A program made the position numbers and the translations under genes. 9,383 bases of DNA from an uncultured Frankiales bacterium. GTDB taxonomy: Bacteria; Actinomycetota; Actinomycetes; Mycobacteriales; SCTD01. Below the pieces are notes generated by a model. It was not told the DNA's origin, did not search any database, and was given only the letters and a program-made list of their open reading frames with translations. Where the stretch lies: NCBI GenBank assembly GCA_946479905.1, contig CAMLIA010000171.1, positions 1 through 9,383 of the forward strand. The letters run 5' to 3'. Below, one piece after another: positions 1-7,563 of the stretch. How positions within the stretch are numbered: position 1 is the first letter of the stretch; each line of letters opens with the position of its first letter.

Positions 1-579
1 GCGGCCCTCAACCAGCTCGGCACGGCCAACTTCACCGCCTTCCTCTCGGCCTACTTCAACACCCGCGAGATCGCGCCGCTCGTCGCGGCGCTGGCGCTGT
101 CGGCGACCGTCGGCTGCGGCTTCACGGCGCAGCTGGGCGCCATGCGGATCTCCGAGGAGGTCGACGCGCTCGAGGTCATGGGTGTGCCGTCGGTGCCGTT
201 CCTCGTCACCACGCGCATCATCGCCGGCTTCATCGCCGTGGTCCCGCTCTACGTCATCGGGTTGCTGTCGTCGTACTTCGCCGCCCGGACGATCACCACG
301 GGCTTCTACGGCCAGTCGACCGGCACCTACGACCAGTACTTCCACCAGTACCTGCCGCCGATCGACGTGATCTACAGCTTCGTCAAGGTGCTGATCTTCG
401 CTGTCATCATCATCCTCATCCACTGCTACTACGGCTACTACGCGAGCGGTGGCCCCGCGGGCGTCGGTGTGGCCGTCGGCCGCGCGGTCCGCACCGCCAT
501 CGTCGCTGTGAACCTGGTCGACTTCTTCCTGTCGCTCGCCATCTGGGGCGCCACCACGACGGTCAAGATCGCGGGATAG
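1..579 (+). CDS. yrbEB: YrbEB/MlaE-family permease subunit of Mce transporter (5' end missing)
   Basis: The frame is open from base 1 to the TAG at 577-579, giving the C-terminal 192 residues; family members are usually about 270-290 residues, so roughly 80-90 are missing at the N-terminus. Several hydrophobic segments are visible (about residues 28-45 and 68-90 of the fragment, one near 125-142, and a final one near 165-187). The MlaE/YrbE signature is present at fragment residues 48-61 (MRISEEVDALEVMG), with the conserved EExDAL and following MG. This cytoplasmic helix is the expected contact with the ATPase MceG. The protein acts in the cytoplasmic membrane as half of the permease heterodimer of an Mce lipid importer. 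It is called the B subunit because it lies directly before mceA, with only two bases between its stop and the mceA start; family A-versus-B assignment by sequence was not possible. yrbEA and probably the ATPase gene should be upstream of the window. Confidence 0.93.
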   Translation, partial: AALNQLGTANFTAFLSAYFNTREIAPLVAALALSATVGCGFTAQLGAMRISEEVDALEVMGVPSVPFLVTTRIIAGFIAVVPLYVIGLLSSYFAARTITTGFYGQSTGTYDQYFHQYLPPIDVIYSFVKVLIFAVIIILIHCYYGYYASGGPAGVGVAVGRAVRTAIVAVNLVDFFLSLAIWGATTTVKIAG

Positions 580-581
580 CT

Positions 582-1820
582 GTGTCCGCACCCCCCGTCA
601 CCGGCGCCGCCCGCACCAAGCGGCGGCTCTCCGGCGTGGTGTTCCTCCTCGTCATCAGCCTGCTCGTCTACCTGACCGTGCTGCTCTACCAGAAGGCCTT
701 CACCACGACCGTCTCGGTGAAGCTGCTGACCGACCGCATCGGCAACCAGCTGTCCGCCCACTCCGACGTCAAGATCCGCGGGCTCGTCGTCGGTGAGGTG
801 CGCAAGGTCAGCAGCCAGGGCTCCGGCGCCGTCATCGAGCTGGCCCTGAAGCCGGCCGACGCGCGCAAGATCGACCGGCAGGCGACAGCGCAGCTGCTGC
901 CGAAGACGCTGTTCGGCGAGAAAGAGGTCGTGCTCTCCGACCCCGCGACCCCGTCGGGTCAGTCACTGCGCAACGGCAGCCGGATCGAGCAGGACCACTC
1001 GAGCACGGCCCGCGAGACCGAGACCGCGCTCAACGACCTGCTGCCGCTGCTCAAGGCCCTGAAGCCGCAGGAGCTCTCCACCGCCCTGAACGCGCTGTCG
1101 ACCGCCCTGCGCGGCCGCGGCGACCAGCTGGGCCAGAACCTCGTGCGGTCCGCGGCGTACTTCAAGCGGCTCAACCCCAGCCTGCCGACTCTGCAGCAGG
1201 ACATGGCAGGACTCGCCGACTTCGCGAACAACACCGCGGACGCGGCGCCCAACCTGCTCACCGTCCTCGACAACCTCTCGGCGAGCAGCCGCAACCTCGT
1301 CGAGGAGAAGGCCGCGCTCGACAGCTTCCTCAGCAGCACGACGTCCTTCGCCAGCACGACCACGGCCATCCTGAAGCAGAACGAGCAGTCCCTGGTGAGC
1401 CTCGCCGCCCAGTCCCGAGCGCCGCTCGCGCTCTACGCCCGGTACGCCCCCGAGTACCCCTGCTTCCTCGCCGGGCTCACCCGGTACGGCCCCATCGTCG
1501 AGGCGACCTTCGGCGGCCTGCAGGGCGGCCTGCACATCACGGTCGAGGCGACGAACAACAACAACGGGTACGCCCCGACCCAGACACCCAAGTACCGCGA
1601 CGCCCGGGCCCCGTACTGCGACGGGCTGCCGCGGCCCAAGGTCCCCGCCGGTGACGCGTCCTTCGACGACGGCTACCGGACCTCGACCACGCCCACGAAC
1701 AAGGCCGCGCTCGCCGCCGTCACCGCCCCGATGCTCGGCGTCGGCGTCGACCAGGTCCCCGACATCGCCGGGCTGCTGCTCGGCGCGATCGCCCAGGGGA
1801 GCACGGTGGGGCTGTCATGA
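582..1820 (+). CDS. mceA: MceA: first Mce-domain subunit, membrane anchored
   Basis: 412 residues from a GTG two bases after yrbEB. An N-terminal transmembrane helix (about 16-36) follows a basic stretch (RTKRR). The Mce domain covers about 43-120 and contains the typical 'DVKIRGLVVGEV' and 'LFGEKEVVLSDP' strands. A long helical region (about 140-285) rich in leucine heptads follows, the part that forms the needle wall in Mce1-type complexes. The C-terminal domain has the MceA-type pieces 'YPCFLAGLTRY' (Cys294) and 'APYCDGLP' (Cys346); these are the only two cysteines and could form a disulfide. The tail is 'VPDIAGLLLGAIAQG', typical of the family. Position A is supported by the place after yrbEB and by these C-terminal motifs. 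The ribosome site is poor (GGGA only), which suggests coupling to yrbEB translation. The stop overlaps the mceB start by four bases. Role by family: lipid-conducting subunit; the substrate is not shown by the sequence. Confidence 0.93.
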   Translation: MSAPPVTGAARTKRRLSGVVFLLVISLLVYLTVLLYQKAFTTTVSVKLLTDRIGNQLSAHSDVKIRGLVVGEVRKVSSQGSGAVIELALKPADARKIDRQATAQLLPKTLFGEKEVVLSDPATPSGQSLRNGSRIEQDHSSTARETETALNDLLPLLKALKPQELSTALNALSTALRGRGDQLGQNLVRSAAYFKRLNPSLPTLQQDMAGLADFANNTADAAPNLLTVLDNLSASSRNLVEEKAALDSFLSSTTSFASTTTAILKQNEQSLVSLAAQSRAPLALYARYAPEYPCFLAGLTRYGPIVEATFGGLQGGLHITVEATNNNNGYAPTQTPKYRDARAPYCDGLPRPKVPAGDASFDDGYRTSTTPTNKAALAAVTAPMLGVGVDQVPDIAGLLLGAIAQGSTVGLS

Positions 1821-2875
1821 AGACCACGTCGGCCGGCATCAAGCTGGTCATCTTCATGGTCGTCACGTCGCTGATGACGTTCGTGCTGGCCGCCACCATC
1901 GGCAACTTCGGCGGCGGCAGCACCACCGACTACAAGGTGGCGTTCACCGACGTCACCGGCCTGCTGCCCGGCAACGAGGTGCGCATCGCCGGTGTCCGCG
2001 TCGGCAAGGTGAAGAAGGTCGCGCTCGCCAAGACCGGTGCCTGCGGGGAGACCGACCGGCTCGCCCAGGTCACCCTCCAGCTCGACAACGGGCAGAAGAT
2101 CACCGACAGCGACGACCTGCACATCCGGTACCGCAACCTGGTGGGGGAGCGCTACGTCGCCATCACCCAGGGCGTCGGCACCGGCACGCCCGAGGACGAG
2201 AAGCGGCTGATCTGCGACACCCGCCCCGACCACGCCCTCCGCACCTTCCCGGCGCTCGACCTCACGGTGCTGTTCAACGGGTTCAAGCCGCTGTTCCAGG
2301 CCCTCGACCCGAAGGCCGTCAACGACGTGTCCTACGAGATCGTGCAGACCCTGCAGGGCGAGGGCAGCACGATCGACGACCTGCTGGCGCGCACCGCGTC
2401 GCTCACCACGGCCCTGGCGAACAAGGACGCCGTGATCGGCCGGGTCGTCGACAACCTCACCACCGTCCTCGACACGATCGACAAGCGCGACAGCGACCTC
2501 AACACCCTCATCCTGCAGCTGCGCCGGCTGGCCCAGGGCTTCGCCGCGGACCGCACCGAGATCGGCTCCTCGATCGCCGGCATCGGCCGGCTCACCGACG
2601 CGACCGCCGGTCTGCTCGCCGACATCCGGCCGAGTGTGAAGGGCGACGTGGCTCAGCTGCAGACGCTCGCGCACACGCTCAAGACCAACAACGCCACGGT
2701 GAAGGGCGTGATCGACCGGCTGCCGGACAAGCTCAACCGGATCATCAGCACCGCGACCTACGGCGGCTGGTTCAACTTCTACCTGTGCGGCCTGGCGATC
2801 ACGACCCCCGATGGCAACGGCGGCCAGACCGTCGTCAGCTCGCAGGTCAACTCCGCGTCGAGGTGCCGGATATGA
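1817..2875 (+). CDS. mceB: MceB: Mce-domain subunit, membrane anchored
   Basis: 352 residues from the ATG inside the ATGA that ends mceA; a G-rich ribosome site (GGTGGGG, 1805-1811) lies five bases upstream. A transmembrane helix spans about residues 7-28 and the Mce domain about 36-118 ('VAFTDVTGLLPGNEVRIAGV', 'RVGKVKKV', 'YRNLVGERYVAITQG'). A helical stretch with repeated polar/leucine heptads runs from about 150 to 310. The C-terminus holds the MceB-type motif 'YGGWFNFYLCGL' (315-326), which supports the B assignment beyond gene order. There are four cysteines: Cys76 in a loop of the Mce domain, Cys133 just after it, Cys324 in the FNFYLC motif and Cys350 near the end. By position the last two look like a family disulfide and the first two a possible second one. 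It should be one of the six subunits of the extracytoplasmic tube. Confidence 0.93.
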   Translation: MKTTSAGIKLVIFMVVTSLMTFVLAATIGNFGGGSTTDYKVAFTDVTGLLPGNEVRIAGVRVGKVKKVALAKTGACGETDRLAQVTLQLDNGQKITDSDDLHIRYRNLVGERYVAITQGVGTGTPEDEKRLICDTRPDHALRTFPALDLTVLFNGFKPLFQALDPKAVNDVSYEIVQTLQGEGSTIDDLLARTASLTTALANKDAVIGRVVDNLTTVLDTIDKRDSDLNTLILQLRRLAQGFAADRTEIGSSIAGIGRLTDATAGLLADIRPSVKGDVAQLQTLAHTLKTNNATVKGVIDRLPDKLNRIISTATYGGWFNFYLCGLAITTPDGNGGQTVVSSQVNSASRCRI

Positions 2876-3879
2876 CGCCGTTCCGCGAGCAGAACAAGAC
2901 GGTCATCGGCACCGTCGGGCTGCTGCTCATCCTGCTGCTGCTCGTCGGCGCCTTCAAGACGGACTCGCTGCCGATCATCGGCGGCGGCTCGACCTACAAC
3001 GCCGAGTTCACCGAGGGCGCCGGTCTGCAGAAGATGGACGAGGTGCGGGTCGCCGGCGTGAAGGTCGGCAAGGTCACCGGCATCTCGTTCAAGGCCAGCT
3101 GCTCCTACCCCGACGGCACGCGCGCCGGGTGCGTCCTGGTGAAGATGCTCGTCAAGGGCGTGCACCTCGGCGCCCTGACCCGAGCCGACATCAAGATCAA
3201 GACGGTGCTCGGCCGGAAGTTCATCATGCTCGAGCCCGACGGCGACGACTCGCTGTCGAAGACGATCCCGCTGGCCAGGACCAAGGCGCCCTTCGACGTC
3301 TCGCCGGCGTTCCAGCAGCTGGCGAAGACGGTCGGGTCCATCGACACGACCCTGCTCGCGAAGTCCTTCACGACGCTCGCCGACGACTTCCGCGGGTCGC
3401 CTGCGGAGGTGAAGGCGTCCCTCGACGGCCTGAGCCGGCTGTCGCAGACCATCGCCTCCCGCGACGCGAAGCTGCACACGCTGCTCGACCGCGCCGCGGG
3501 TGTCACCCAGGTGCTCGCCGACCGCGACGAGGACCTCGTCGCGTTCCTCAAGGACAGCGACCTGCTGCTCCAGGAGGTCAAGGCCCGGCGCGCGGCCATC
3601 CACACGCTGCTCACGACGACCACGCAGCTGTCCGAGCAGCTCATCGGGCTGGTGCGGGAGAACCGCGCCACCCTCGCCCCGGCGCTGGCCGACCTGAAGG
3701 TGGTCACCGACATGCTCCGCGCCAACGAGCACAACCTGGACCTCAGCGTCCAGCGGCTCGCCCCGTTCGTGCGGCTGTTCGCCAACAACCTCGGCAACGG
3801 CCGCTGGTTCGACACCTACGTCTACAACCTCACCAACCCCAGTGGCTTCGGCCCCGGGACCTTCGGGAACGGCTCATGA
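2872..3879 (+). CDS. mceC: MceC: Mce-domain subunit, membrane anchored
   Basis: 335 residues. The frame is open far upstream, within mceA and mceB, but the real start is the ATG at 2872. It overlaps the mceB stop by four bases, has a GAGGTG ribosome site (2860-2865) six bases upstream, and begins directly before the transmembrane helix (residues 10-28). The Mce domain is about 39-123 ('AEFTEGAGLQKMDEVRVAGV', 'KVGKVTGISFK', 'TVLGRKFIMLEPDG'). A helical needle region runs from about 140 to 300. The C-terminus has the MceC-type motif 'FANNLGNGRWFDTYVYNL' (303-320), which independently supports the C assignment. The only two cysteines, Cys77 and Cys87, bracket a ten-residue loop within the Mce domain and may be disulfide bonded. 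The protein ends soon after the motif, without the long tail seen in MceA or MceF. Confidence 0.93.
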   Translation: MTPFREQNKTVIGTVGLLLILLLLVGAFKTDSLPIIGGGSTYNAEFTEGAGLQKMDEVRVAGVKVGKVTGISFKASCSYPDGTRAGCVLVKMLVKGVHLGALTRADIKIKTVLGRKFIMLEPDGDDSLSKTIPLARTKAPFDVSPAFQQLAKTVGSIDTTLLAKSFTTLADDFRGSPAEVKASLDGLSRLSQTIASRDAKLHTLLDRAAGVTQVLADRDEDLVAFLKDSDLLLQEVKARRAAIHTLLTTTTQLSEQLIGLVRENRATLAPALADLKVVTDMLRANEHNLDLSVQRLAPFVRLFANNLGNGRWFDTYVYNLTNPSGFGPGTFGNGS

Positions 3880-5018
3880 GCACGCGCACGCCGGCCCGCA
3901 GCCGGCTCCTCGCCCTCACCGCGCTGCTCGGCCTGTCCGGCATGGCTGCCGGGTGCGGGGTCTTCGGCGGGGGCAACGACAAGCACTTCTCCGCGGAGTT
4001 CAACCGCGCGATCGGCGTCTACGTGCACAGCGACGTCCGCGTGCTGGGCGTGCGGATCGGTGAGGTCACCAAGATCACGCCGGCCGGCGACCGGGTGAAG
4101 ATCGACATGGTCTACGACGGCTCGTACAAGATCCCGGCCGACGCGAAGGCCGTCATCCTCGCGCCCTCGATCGTCAGCGACCGCTACGTCCAGCTCACGC
4201 CGGTGTACTCGTCCGGGCCGACGCTGCCCGACGGCGCGGACATCTCGCTCGACAGCCACCGCACGGCGGAGCCGGTCGAGCTCGACGAGATCTACAAGAA
4301 CATCGACACCCTCAACCAGGCGCTCGGCCCGCACGGCGCCAACAAGAGCGGGGCGCTCTCGGACCTGCTGAAGGTGGGGGCGGCCAACCTGCGGGGCAAC
4401 GGCCAGGCGCTGCACGGCACGCTCACCGGCCTGTCGAAGGCCGTGAAGACGCTGTCGGACTCGCGCAGCGACCTGTTCACGACCATCGCCAACCTGCAGG
4501 CCTTCACGACCACGATCGCCCAGAACGACAGCATCGTCGCCCAGTTCGACGCCGACCTGGCGGTCGTGGCCGACCAGCTCAACGGCGAGCGCACCGACCT
4601 CGCCACGGCGATCAAGACCTTGGCCTCGGCGCTCGGCGAGGTCGCGTCCTTCGTGAAGGAGAACTCGGCGAACCTCACCGCCAACATCGCCAACCTCAAG
4701 ACCGTCACGCAGGTGCTGGTCAAGGAGAAGGCTGCGTTGCGGGAGTTCCTCGACACCGCTCCGACCGCGCTGTCGAACCTCCAGCTCGCCTACAACTCCA
4801 AGTCCGGCACCCTCGACACCCGCGACAACAGCAACTCCGCCGGCGGCCCCGTCGGTGCCCTGTGCAACCTGCTCGCCATCGTGCAGCCGGGCAGCGCGGC
4901 GAGCTGCCGGAACAGCCTGGGCCTGCCCTCGCTGCCGAAGGCGAGGAGCCAGGCGGCTCCGGCCTCGAGCGCGGAGCGCGACCTCACGCTCGGCGGGATC
5001 CTGGAGGCCTCCTCATGA
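3876..5018 (+). CDS. mceD: MceD: Mce-domain subunit with a lipoprotein signal
   Basis: 380 residues from the ATG overlapping the mceC stop; a GGGA ribosome site (3865-3868) lies seven bases upstream, and this start places a signal peptide exactly at the N-terminus. The signal has a basic start (R4, R8, R10), a hydrophobic core (11-23) and a lipobox-like 'AAGC' with Cys27 as the likely lipidated residue; the -3 position is Ala rather than the preferred Leu. The Mce domain is about 36-112 ('VRVLGVRIGEVTKITPAGD', 'APSIVSDRYVQLTP'), with wording typical of MceD. A helical region follows (about 135-300). The C-terminal part is polar, with Cys330 and Cys344 possibly paired, and ends 'DLTLGGILEASS'. 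Anchoring by a lipid instead of a transmembrane helix differs from the mycobacterial MceD proteins as I recall them, where MceE is the lipoprotein. An uncleaved anchor is the alternative reading of this N-terminus. Confidence 0.9.
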   Translation: MSTRTPARSRLLALTALLGLSGMAAGCGVFGGGNDKHFSAEFNRAIGVYVHSDVRVLGVRIGEVTKITPAGDRVKIDMVYDGSYKIPADAKAVILAPSIVSDRYVQLTPVYSSGPTLPDGADISLDSHRTAEPVELDEIYKNIDTLNQALGPHGANKSGALSDLLKVGAANLRGNGQALHGTLTGLSKAVKTLSDSRSDLFTTIANLQAFTTTIAQNDSIVAQFDADLAVVADQLNGERTDLATAIKTLASALGEVASFVKENSANLTANIANLKTVTQVLVKEKAALREFLDTAPTALSNLQLAYNSKSGTLDTRDNSNSAGGPVGALCNLLAIVQPGSAASCRNSLGLPSLPKARSQAAPASSAERDLTLGGILEASS

Positions 5019-6226
5019 CGGGCCGCCGGTTCGCCGCTGCCGCGGTCGCGAGCGCACTCGTGCTGACGGGGTGCCAGTTCAAGGGCGCCAGCAGCGTGCG
5101 GCTCCCCGGTGGCGCCAGCGGCCCGTTCGTGGTGAAGGTCGAGTTCAAGGACGTGCTCGACCTCGTGCCGCAGTCGGCCGTCAAGGTCAACGACGTCACG
5201 GTCGGCTCGGTGTCCAAGATCGTGCTGCGGCACGACGCGAAGCACGGCTACTTCGCGACGGTCACCTGCAACGTGAAGAAGGACGTCAGCCTGCCGGAGA
5301 ACACCTTCGCCCGGCTGCGCCAGACGTCGCTGCTGGGGGAGAAGTTCGTCAGCCTCGAGCCCCCGGACCGCAAGGCGGACTGGCAGGGCGAGTTCCACAG
5401 CGGTGACCTGATCAGCCTCGACAGCGGCCGCACGGCCGAGAACGCCGACATCGAGGAGGTCCTCGGCGCCCTGTCGCTGGTCCTCAACGGCGGCAGCCTC
5501 GAGCAGCTCAACACCATCAACTCCGAGCTCACCAAGGCACTGCACGGCCGCGAGTCCCAGGTCCGGGACTTCCTCGTCCAGCTCACCGGCTTCGTCAAGG
5601 GCCTCGACGCCCAGAAGAACCAGATCATCGCTGCCCTCGAGGGCCTCGACCGGCTGACGGGCAAGCTCGCCGCCCAGAAGCAGACCCTCGACGTCGCTCT
5701 GCGCGACCTCCCCAAGGGCACGGCTGTGCTCGCCGACGAGCGGGCCCAGCTGACCAAGATGCTCACCGGCCTCAACAACCTCGGCACCGTCGCCGTACGG
5801 GTCATCCAGGCCACCCACGACAACACGGTCGCCGACCTGCGGTCCCTGCAGCCCGTGCTGACCCAGCTCGCCGCCGCCGGCAACGACCTGCCGAACGCGC
5901 TCGAGCTGCTCACGACGTACCCCTTCCCGAGGACCATCGGGCCGGGGACCTACAAGGGCAAGAAGATCCAGGGCGGCATCCGGGGCGACTACGCCAACCT
6001 GTTCATCTCGGTCGACGCCGACGTCGTGTCCACCATCGGCAACCTGACAGGGGTCACCGTCCCGCTGCCGATCCCGAAGACGACCCCGACGCTGCCGGGC
6101 CTCCCGGTCGTGCCGAAGCTGCCCGCCGACAAGACGGTGCCGAAGAGCCTCGTCGACCTGACCCACCGGATGGCCGAGGGCAAGCAGAGCAGCCTCGAGC
6201 TGCTGCTGTTCGGAGGCTTCGCATGA
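5015..6226 (+). CDS. mceE: MceE: Mce-domain lipoprotein (LprK-like)
   Basis: 403 residues. The ATG overlaps the mceD stop and has a strong GGAGG ribosome site (5003-5007) seven bases upstream. The N-terminus is a classic lipoprotein signal: RR at 4-5, a hydrophobic core, and lipobox 'LTGC' with Cys20. Soon after comes 'SSVRLPGG', a short motif characteristic of MceE/LprK proteins just before the Mce domain (about 37-117; 'AVKVNDVTVGSVSKIVL', 'LLGEKFVSLEPP'). A helical needle region follows (about 140-295). The C-terminal part contains 'TYPFPRTIGPGTYKG', a hydrophobic-polar segment ending in a proline-rich stretch (349-372), and a final helix closing with 'SSLELLLFGGFA'. Cys85 inside the Mce domain has no obvious partner in this protein. 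The product should sit on the outer face of the cytoplasmic membrane as one of the six tube subunits. Confidence 0.94.
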   Translation: MTGRRFAAAAVASALVLTGCQFKGASSVRLPGGASGPFVVKVEFKDVLDLVPQSAVKVNDVTVGSVSKIVLRHDAKHGYFATVTCNVKKDVSLPENTFARLRQTSLLGEKFVSLEPPDRKADWQGEFHSGDLISLDSGRTAENADIEEVLGALSLVLNGGSLEQLNTINSELTKALHGRESQVRDFLVQLTGFVKGLDAQKNQIIAALEGLDRLTGKLAAQKQTLDVALRDLPKGTAVLADERAQLTKMLTGLNNLGTVAVRVIQATHDNTVADLRSLQPVLTQLAAAGNDLPNALELLTTYPFPRTIGPGTYKGKKIQGGIRGDYANLFISVDADVVSTIGNLTGVTVPLPIPKTTPTLPGLPVVPKLPADKTVPKSLVDLTHRMAEGKQSSLELLLFGGFA

Positions 6227-7563
6227 TCACCCGCAGGGTCCGCATCCAGCTGTTCGTCTTCGGGGTCATCGCCGTCATCGGCATGGTCGTCACCGGCGCC
6301 CGCTACGCGGGCCTCGGCAAGCTCGCTCCCTGGCACGACCCGGGCTACGTCGTCAGCGCCGACTTCAGGGACTCCGGCGGCATCTTCACGGGCGCGCAGG
6401 TGACCTACCGCGGGGTGTCCATCGGCCAGGTCGAGAAGCTGGTCCTCGACGACGGCAGCAGCGGGGTCACGGTCCGGCTGCGCCTCAAGCCGGGCACCAA
6501 GATCCCGACCCCGGTCAAGGCCGTCATCGGCAACCGGTCCGCGATCGGCGAGCAGTACGTCGACCTGCAGCCCGAGCACGCCGGCGCGCCCTACCTCAGC
6601 AAGAACGCCACGATCCCGCGGGAGATGACGCAGATCCCCATCCCGCCGACCCAGCTCGTCGTCAACCTCGACGACCTGGTGCGCAGCGTCGACGTCAACG
6701 ACGTCACGACCGTGCTGAACGAGCTGGGCACGGCGTTCACCGGGACCGGGGACGACCTCCAGCGGTTCCTCGACGCCAGCGACAAGCTCACGACGACGGC
6801 GACCCAGTACCTCCCGCAGACGCAGAAGCTCATCCACGACAGCCTCCCCGTGCTGGAGACGCAGCGGCGGACCGCGAGCGACTTCAAGAGCTACAACGCC
6901 GACCTGGCGCAGCTCACCACGCAGCTGCGCGCCAGCGACCCGGACTTCCGCCGGCTCTTCGCCAACGGCACCGCCGCCGCCCGGACGACCACCGCGTTCC
7001 TGCAGGCCAACCAGGCCAACCTCGCGCCGCTGCTGAGCAACCTGGTCTTCGTGTCCCAGGTGCAGGCCGTCCGTATCCCCGCGATCCGGCAGATCATCGT
7101 GACCTACCCCAACGTCGTCGCCGGCGGCTTCACCGTGACGCCGGGTGACGGCACGGCGCACTTCGGGTTCGTCACCGCGAACAGCCCCGGCGTGTGCCCG
7201 GGCGACGACCCGGGCTACCGGACCAAGGAGCGCGACCCCAGCGACGTCTCGACCAAGACCGCCAACATGAGCGCGCACTGCTCCACGGGCAGCGGCACGA
7301 CCTACCGCGGTGCCGACCACGCGCCGCGGGCCGAGGGCCTCAAGCCCTTCCCGGCCGACCGGAGCCAGCCGATCAACCAGCCGACCCTCTGGGACGACCT
7401 CACCAGCGGGCTGACGACGACCACAGCCGACTACGACCCCACGACAGGCCACGCGATCACGGCGACCGGCGAGCGCTACGCCCTGAGCAGCACGGCCGGC
7501 GCGCAGCGGGTCTTCGGCGACCAGTCGTGGCAGTGGCTGCTGCTCAACCCCTTCCGCACGTGA
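6223..7563 (+). CDS. mceF: MceF: sixth Mce-domain subunit, membrane anchored
   Basis: 446 residues, the longest Mce protein here. The ATG overlaps the mceE stop, with a GGAGG ribosome site (6212-6216) six bases upstream. A transmembrane helix spans about 8-26 after a short basic start (RRVR). The Mce domain is about 42-117 ('FRDSGGIFTGAQVTYRGVSI', 'IGNRSAIGEQYVDLQPEH'). A helical region runs from about 145 to 285 and includes 'QANQANLAPLLSNL'. The long C-terminal domain (about 290-446) has Cys325 and Cys353, the only cysteines and a likely pair, and a 'DYDPTTGHAI' to 'FGDQSWQWLLLNP' ending of the kind seen in MceF proteins of non-mycobacterial actinobacteria. It is the last Mce-domain gene, and its stop overlaps the start of the first Mce-associated gene. 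The sixth position and these C-terminal features fit MceF. Confidence 0.93.
   Translation: MITRRVRIQLFVFGVIAVIGMVVTGARYAGLGKLAPWHDPGYVVSADFRDSGGIFTGAQVTYRGVSIGQVEKLVLDDGSSGVTVRLRLKPGTKIPTPVKAVIGNRSAIGEQYVDLQPEHAGAPYLSKNATIPREMTQIPIPPTQLVVNLDDLVRSVDVNDVTTVLNELGTAFTGTGDDLQRFLDASDKLTTTATQYLPQTQKLIHDSLPVLETQRRTASDFKSYNADLAQLTTQLRASDPDFRRLFANGTAAARTTTAFLQANQANLAPLLSNLVFVSQVQAVRIPAIRQIIVTYPNVVAGGFTVTPGDGTAHFGFVTANSPGVCPGDDPGYRTKERDPSDVSTKTANMSAHCSTGSGTTYRGADHAPRAEGLKPFPADRSQPINQPTLWDDLTSGLTTTTADYDPTTGHAITATGERYALSSTAGAQRVFGDQSWQWLLLNPFRT

Noticed and set aside
1651..2871. Long open frame running upstream of mceC through mceA and mceB
   Set aside because: Its translation there is an Arg/Pro/His-rich shadow of mceA and mceB typical of GC-rich DNA; real Mce sequence begins only at the ATG at 2872.
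2811..3875. Long open frame upstream of mceD
   Set aside because: It is an out-of-frame shadow of mceC; the lipoprotein signal and Mce domain begin at the ATG at 3876.
4790..7452. Long open frames on the minus strand opposite mceE and mceF (4790-6166 and 5989-7452)
   Set aside because: Both are Val/Gly/Arg/Glu-rich antisense shadows without recognisable domains; the plus-strand frames contain clear Mce families and coupled starts.
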